DNA of 9,356 nt from Gammaproteobacteria bacterium (lineage in GTDB: Bacteria > Pseudomonadota > Gammaproteobacteria > Pseudomonadales > Oleiphilaceae). The stretch is from NCBI GenBank assembly GCA_029268325.1, contig JAJUGC010000055.1:1-9356 (forward strand). Reading direction: 5' to 3'. The translations under genes and the position numbers were made by a program. Of the stretch, positions 5,636 to 9,356 are shown one piece after another; the stretch's first letter is position 1, and each line of letters begins with the position of its first letter. Below the pieces are notes generated by a model, which saw only the letters and a program-made list of their open reading frames with translations, did no database searches and was not told the DNA's origin.

Positions 5636-6382
5636 ATGAGCAATGCAGGCCAGGAAGCGATCTTCAAACCTCTCTTGATCATCAAGGCCGGAAGTACCTT
5701 TGCGAGTATCCGGAAAAATCATGGAGATTTTGAGGATTGGTTTGTGCAGCGGATTGAGCCCCTGGGCTTGAAGTGCCGTATCGTTGAGCCTCCGGCGGGG
5801 GAGGAACTGCCGGACTGGTCTGAGGTGAGCGGTGCGCTGGTGACGGGCTCGCCGGCCATGGTGACCGATCGGGAAGCCTGGAGCGAAGGCACGGCTACCT
5901 GGCTCAAAGAGGCAGTTGGCAGGGGAATCCCCATACTGGGCGTCTGCTATGGCCATCAATTGTTGGCCCATGCCTTGGGTGGAAAAGTGGATTATCACCC
6001 CCAAGGGCGGGAAATCGGTACTTGGCCCGTCGAGCTAGGCCCTTACGCCCGTTCGGATCAACTTTTTCAGGACTTTCCAGGGCAGTTCATGGCCCATCTC
6101 ACCCATGCCCAGTCCGTTGTGGAGCTGCCTGAAGGCGCGCAGCTCCTGGCTGCGACGGCGTTCGAGCCCTGCCAGGCCTTTCGGGTGGGAGACTGGGCCT
6201 GGGGCGTGCAATTCCATCCGGAGTTCAACGCCCAGATCATGAGGGAATATGTGGAAGCCTTTGCCCCCAAGTTGCGGGAAGAAGGGAAGAGCCCGGAGCA
6301 GCTTTTGGCAGCCGTGGAAGAAACGCCCCAGGCCCATGCCCTGTTGGAGCGCTTCGCCGCCATTGTGATGGGAAAGCTATAA
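5636..6382 (+). CDS. Class I glutamine amidotransferase (GMP synthase-like GATase1 domain)
   Basis: A stand-alone glutaminase-type domain of 248 residues. The complete triad is visible: Cys104 in the nucleophile elbow GVCYGHQLLA, and His194 and Glu196 in QFHPEF. GALVTGSPAMVTD (about 67-78) is the oxyanion-side strand and loop seen in GMP synthase-like amidotransferases. The family releases ammonia from glutamine for transfer to an acceptor, but stand-alone members of this subgroup act on various substrates (some are gamma-glutamyl hydrolases) and the substrate cannot be read from sequence. No synthetase partner lies next to it. I chose ATG 5636 because AAAGGTGA ends 5 nt before it; GTG at 5627 would add three residues and overlap that ribosome site. 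It is divergent from acyP and followed by a DUF2788 gene on the same strand. Confidence 0.88.
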   Translation: MSNAGQEAIFKPLLIIKAGSTFASIRKNHGDFEDWFVQRIEPLGLKCRIVEPPAGEELPDWSEVSGALVTGSPAMVTDREAWSEGTATWLKEAVGRGIPILGVCYGHQLLAHALGGKVDYHPQGREIGTWPVELGPYARSDQLFQDFPGQFMAHLTHAQSVVELPEGAQLLAATAFEPCQAFRVGDWAWGVQFHPEFNAQIMREYVEAFAPKLREEGKSPEQLLAAVEETPQAHALLERFAAIVMGKL

Positions 6383-6528
6383 CCGGCTAACTCGCCCCGC
6401 TGTTCGCCGCAGTGTGTAGTGGAGAGAAAGCACCTTGCCCTTGTCGCCGGCCTTTCGGTCAGGGAGTCTGTTCCCCCCATTGTTGTAGCGCTTTTTTACG
6501 CCAGTTCCTTTTTGGGCCAGACTGTTTT

Positions 6529-6534
6529 TATAAT
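6529..6534 (+). promoter_or_regulatory. Consensus -10 box for the DUF2788 gene
   Basis: A perfect TATAAT lies 25 bp before the DUF2788 start codon and would give a leader of about 17 nt. No good -35 stands 16-18 bp upstream (only a T-rich stretch around 6505-6513), so the call rests on the -10 alone. It suggests the small gene is transcribed separately from the amidotransferase, 176 nt upstream. I see no other clear signal in that gap. Confidence 0.5.
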
Positions 6535-6558
6535 AGCTGACCATTTTGGGGGGATATT

Positions 6559-6759
6559 ATGGATATTGAAACGTTCGAATCAATCTCGCTCACTGTCTTG
6601 GTAGCTGGCTTAATCGGTTTTATGGCCTTTATCGTGTGGGATCTAGCTAAACGATCCAAGGCCGGCAAGTGGGGAGCATCGGTTCTTTTCTTTGCCCTGG
6701 GCCTCGGGGTTGTTGGCTTTATTATCAAAACCGTGTTGGTGGAAACCATTAGCGTTTGA
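6559..6759 (+). CDS. DUF2788 family small inner-membrane protein
   Basis: A 66-residue protein with two hydrophobic helices (about residues 10-28 and 40-58) joined by a short basic loop, DLAKRSKAGKWG. This is the size and layout I associate with the DUF2788 family of small gammaproteobacterial membrane proteins; its function is unknown. The positive loop suggests a helical hairpin with the loop in the cytoplasm and both ends outside. A run of six G residues 6-11 nt before the ATG is a strong ribosome site, and a consensus TATAAT lies just upstream. It converges with batD, whose stop codon is 92 nt away. No partner gene indicates its role. Confidence 0.82.
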   Translation: MDIETFESISLTVLVAGLIGFMAFIVWDLAKRSKAGKWGASVLFFALGLGVVGFIIKTVLVETISV

Positions 6760-6779
6760 TCCCCGTCAGGGGTTGGACC

Positions 6780-6810
6780 GGGGCGGTTCAAGCAAGCCTG
6801 CGCCCGCCCC
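6780..6810. repeat. GC-rich dyad in the DUF2788 / batD convergent gap
   Basis: GGGGCGG (6780-6786) pairs with CCGCCCC (6804-6810) around a 17-nt loop, and CCCC-GTCA-GGGG (6761-6772) precedes it. Neither has a T-tract directly after it on either strand. A T6 run occurs at 6833-6838 on the + strand but without a good stem. These are possible weak or factor-dependent terminators only. Confidence 0.3.
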
Positions 6811-6851
6811 CGTGTCTGCTGTGACTCCAGTCTTTTTTACTTGCTCACCTT

Positions 6852-8596
6852 CTAGCGTATTGCAGTCTCGACAGGATAGAGCTCAGCAAGCTCGGCTCTT
6901 TCTTGTTTGACAGACTGCCGCTTCCCCGCCCGTATCCGCTCAACTTCCTCAATGACTTCCTTCGCCAGGCTCGGCGCCTGATTTTCCGGGCTGTAGCAGC
7001 GTGCTTCCTCGGTGCGGATGGCATCAGTGAGAGCTGGTGACTGGGCCAGCTCCATTAGCTCGGCCAAGGAATGGATCCGGTGCTGTGGCCAGAAACAGCG
7101 TCCCCAATGTAACAGGGCGGGGCGCACTTGGGGCCAGTCCTGATCGGCCACTGCCTTAAGTTGGGCGAAGGCCTGCTGTTCCCGATCCCCTGCCATAGAT
7201 TTGGTGTCGGTCTTTGGTGGCCGGGGCGAGCGCCGCCAGGCGATCAGCAGGCCCAAGGTAGCCAGCCAGAGCACCAGCAGGGCCAGGCTGATCCAAGGCC
7301 AGGGCAGCCGGCTGTCAGCCGGGTCAGACAGGGTCGGAGAATGGGCCATCTGGTCTCCGGCCATCGGAGGCTCTTCAAGAGCCTGGGCCGGGCTGGCTCC
7401 CGGTGCGGGAGTCGTGCTGGAGGTGGAGCCGGGTGCACCTTTGATATGAAGGATGCGCGCCGGAACCACAGCCACACGCCATTCATTGTTGGTGGTGTCA
7501 TACCAGGGCAGTTGAATTTCTGGCAGCTGCACTTCACCTCCTTGTACCGCGACGATGGCAGTGCGCTCCACACGGGTGCCGGTGACACCATTGGCGTGGG
7601 TTTCGCTATTGATCTGGGGTTGTTCCGGATATTGCTTAAGTTGCGGAACGTCCTGGCGGGGCAGGGGAGGCAACTGGGAGCCCTCAAGCCCCAGGGCCTT
7701 AATCGTCAAGGTGCGGGTGACGGAGTCGCCTACTTCCAGCTCGTCGGGGTTGCGGCTCCACTGTTCGTCCAGTACCAGGCTCATGGCCGGCAGCCAGGGC
7801 TTGCTGCCACTTTTCGCCAAGGGCGGTTTGACCTGGATGGAAATGGCTTCCGAACGGGCTTGCAGGTGTTGTCGGCTGCGCAGGCGGGAGTTATAGAAGC
7901 TGCCGCTGAAGCGTTGGGGTTCGATATCCAGGCTTCCGCTTTTCTGGGGAATAATGAGGTAGCTACGCTCGATAACCATATAGGTTGTTCCATCAACATT
8001 GCGGCTGTATTCCTGCTGCTTGTCGATCTGCTTGACGATCGCATCGGGTAGCTCCGGCGCGCTCAGATCTCCGCCCAGAATATCGTGCAGGTAATGGAGG
8101 CGCAGGGTGTAGATCAGTTGCTCCTGGACGAACACCTCATCCTTGCTGACCTGGGCTTCCAGAAAGACCGGTTCATGCTGGCGTGAGCCTGCTGGCGTTT
8201 CAGTGACCTGAATCTGGATACTCTCCGATTGGGCCTCCCGGAACTTGAGTGAGGGAATGGTCAGCGTACCGGTGCGCTTGGGCATCAGGGTCAGGTTCCA
8301 GGTAATGTTGGCCCGGTTCTGTCCGTTGATACTCTGGAAACTATAGCGCTGGCGCTGATCCACAATTTCGAAGTCTTCCTGCAACGGGTCCAGGTCAGGA
8401 CTTGGCAGCCGGGGGTCCAACATGTTGAAACTAAAGCTCACGTCCATGGAGGCACTCAACGACAGTTGCAGTGATTCATTGGCGGAGATTTGGGTACGGT
8501 CCACGCTGGCAGTCAGGCTGTCGGCGACAGCTGACTGTAGCTCGGCGGCCAACAGCAAGCAGGCCAGGGATAGAAATCTTAAAACCTTATGTATTG

Positions 8597-8603
<7 letters not shown>
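6852..8603 (-). CDS. batD: BatD family protein (oxygen/stress tolerance)
   Basis: A 583-residue envelope protein of the BatD family, the last member of MoxR-DUF58-VWA (Bat) clusters, first described as aerotolerance genes in Bacteroides; its molecular activity is unknown. A signal peptide (hydrophobic about 7-20, likely cleavage AVA|D after residue 27) leads into a long beta-rich periplasmic region. That region holds repeated immunoglobulin-like units, such as SVDRTQISANESLQLSL at 33-49 and FLEAQVSKDEVFVQEQLIYTLRL at 147-169. A Pro/Ser/Ala-rich linker (about 390-430) precedes one transmembrane helix at about 435-456, closed by RRSPR. The cytoplasmic tail of about 125 residues is helical with conserved-looking WPQVRPALLHWGRCFWP. 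The start overlaps the stop of the upstream VWA/TPR gene by 7 nt (ATGGTAA), and its own ribosome site is weak, so translational coupling is likely. No clear terminator follows it. Confidence 0.92.

Positions 8604-9356
<753 letters not shown>

Noticed and set aside
5561..6004. 147-codon - strand frame opposite the amidotransferase
   Set aside because: Antisense to a gene with a complete catalytic triad; no recognisable domain and no promoter.
6380..6558. Intrinsic terminator after the amidotransferase
   Set aside because: Only short GC pairings occur near 6395-6455 and none is followed by a T-tract; the T-rich stretch at 6491-6530 belongs to the upstream region of the DUF2788 gene.
7128..8051. 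307-codon open frame on the + strand inside batD
   Set aside because: Antisense shadow of batD with Gln/Gly/Arg-rich, featureless sequence and no ribosome site; the BatD frame has signal peptide, membrane helix and operon overlap.

Overview
The window carries ordinary chromosomal genes of a gammaproteobacterium. The evidence is a Pseudomonas-type LexA of 204 residues with tandem CTG-N10-CAG operators, small gammaproteobacterial families that look like DUF6586 and DUF2788, a DUF1329 protein, and the end of a MoxR/Bat aerotolerance cluster. Base composition looks moderately GC-rich throughout. I see no transposase, integrase, CRISPR array, tRNA or rRNA, and no sign of recent horizontal transfer. 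A free-living, possibly marine, relative of Pseudomonas or Marinobacter is a reasonable guess, but genus cannot be fixed from this sequence.

Layout from left to right. (1) The 3' five-sixths of htpG (Hsp90) on the + strand, closed by a strong intrinsic terminator and followed by a second, probably bidirectional, hairpin. (2) A convergent exported DUF1329 protein on the - strand. (3) After a divergent promoter gap, two small + strand genes (161 and 88 aa), unnamed but apparently conserved, which run convergently into (4) lexA on the - strand. lexA has a well-formed promoter overlapped by two LexA operators and a long hairpin in its leader. (5) acyP (acylphosphatase) lies directly upstream of lexA on the same strand. 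(6) After a gap of about 310 bp with nested inverted repeats comes a + strand class I glutamine amidotransferase, then a two-helix DUF2788 membrane protein with its own TATAAT box. (7) On the - strand at the right end are batD and, overlapping its start by 7 nt, the C-terminal part of a BatB-like VWA/TPR protein. That protein contains 27 consecutive glutamines encoded by a near-perfect hexanucleotide microsatellite.

Functional themes are stress response and envelope: HtpG (protein folding), LexA (SOS autoregulation), and BatB/BatD (membrane-anchored complex linked to MoxR ATPases and stress tolerance). There is no complete undescribed system here. The features most worth a second look are the in-frame CAA-CAG microsatellite, the structured lexA leader, the nested inverted repeat upstream of the amidotransferase, and the paired dyad elements flanking the 88-aa gene.
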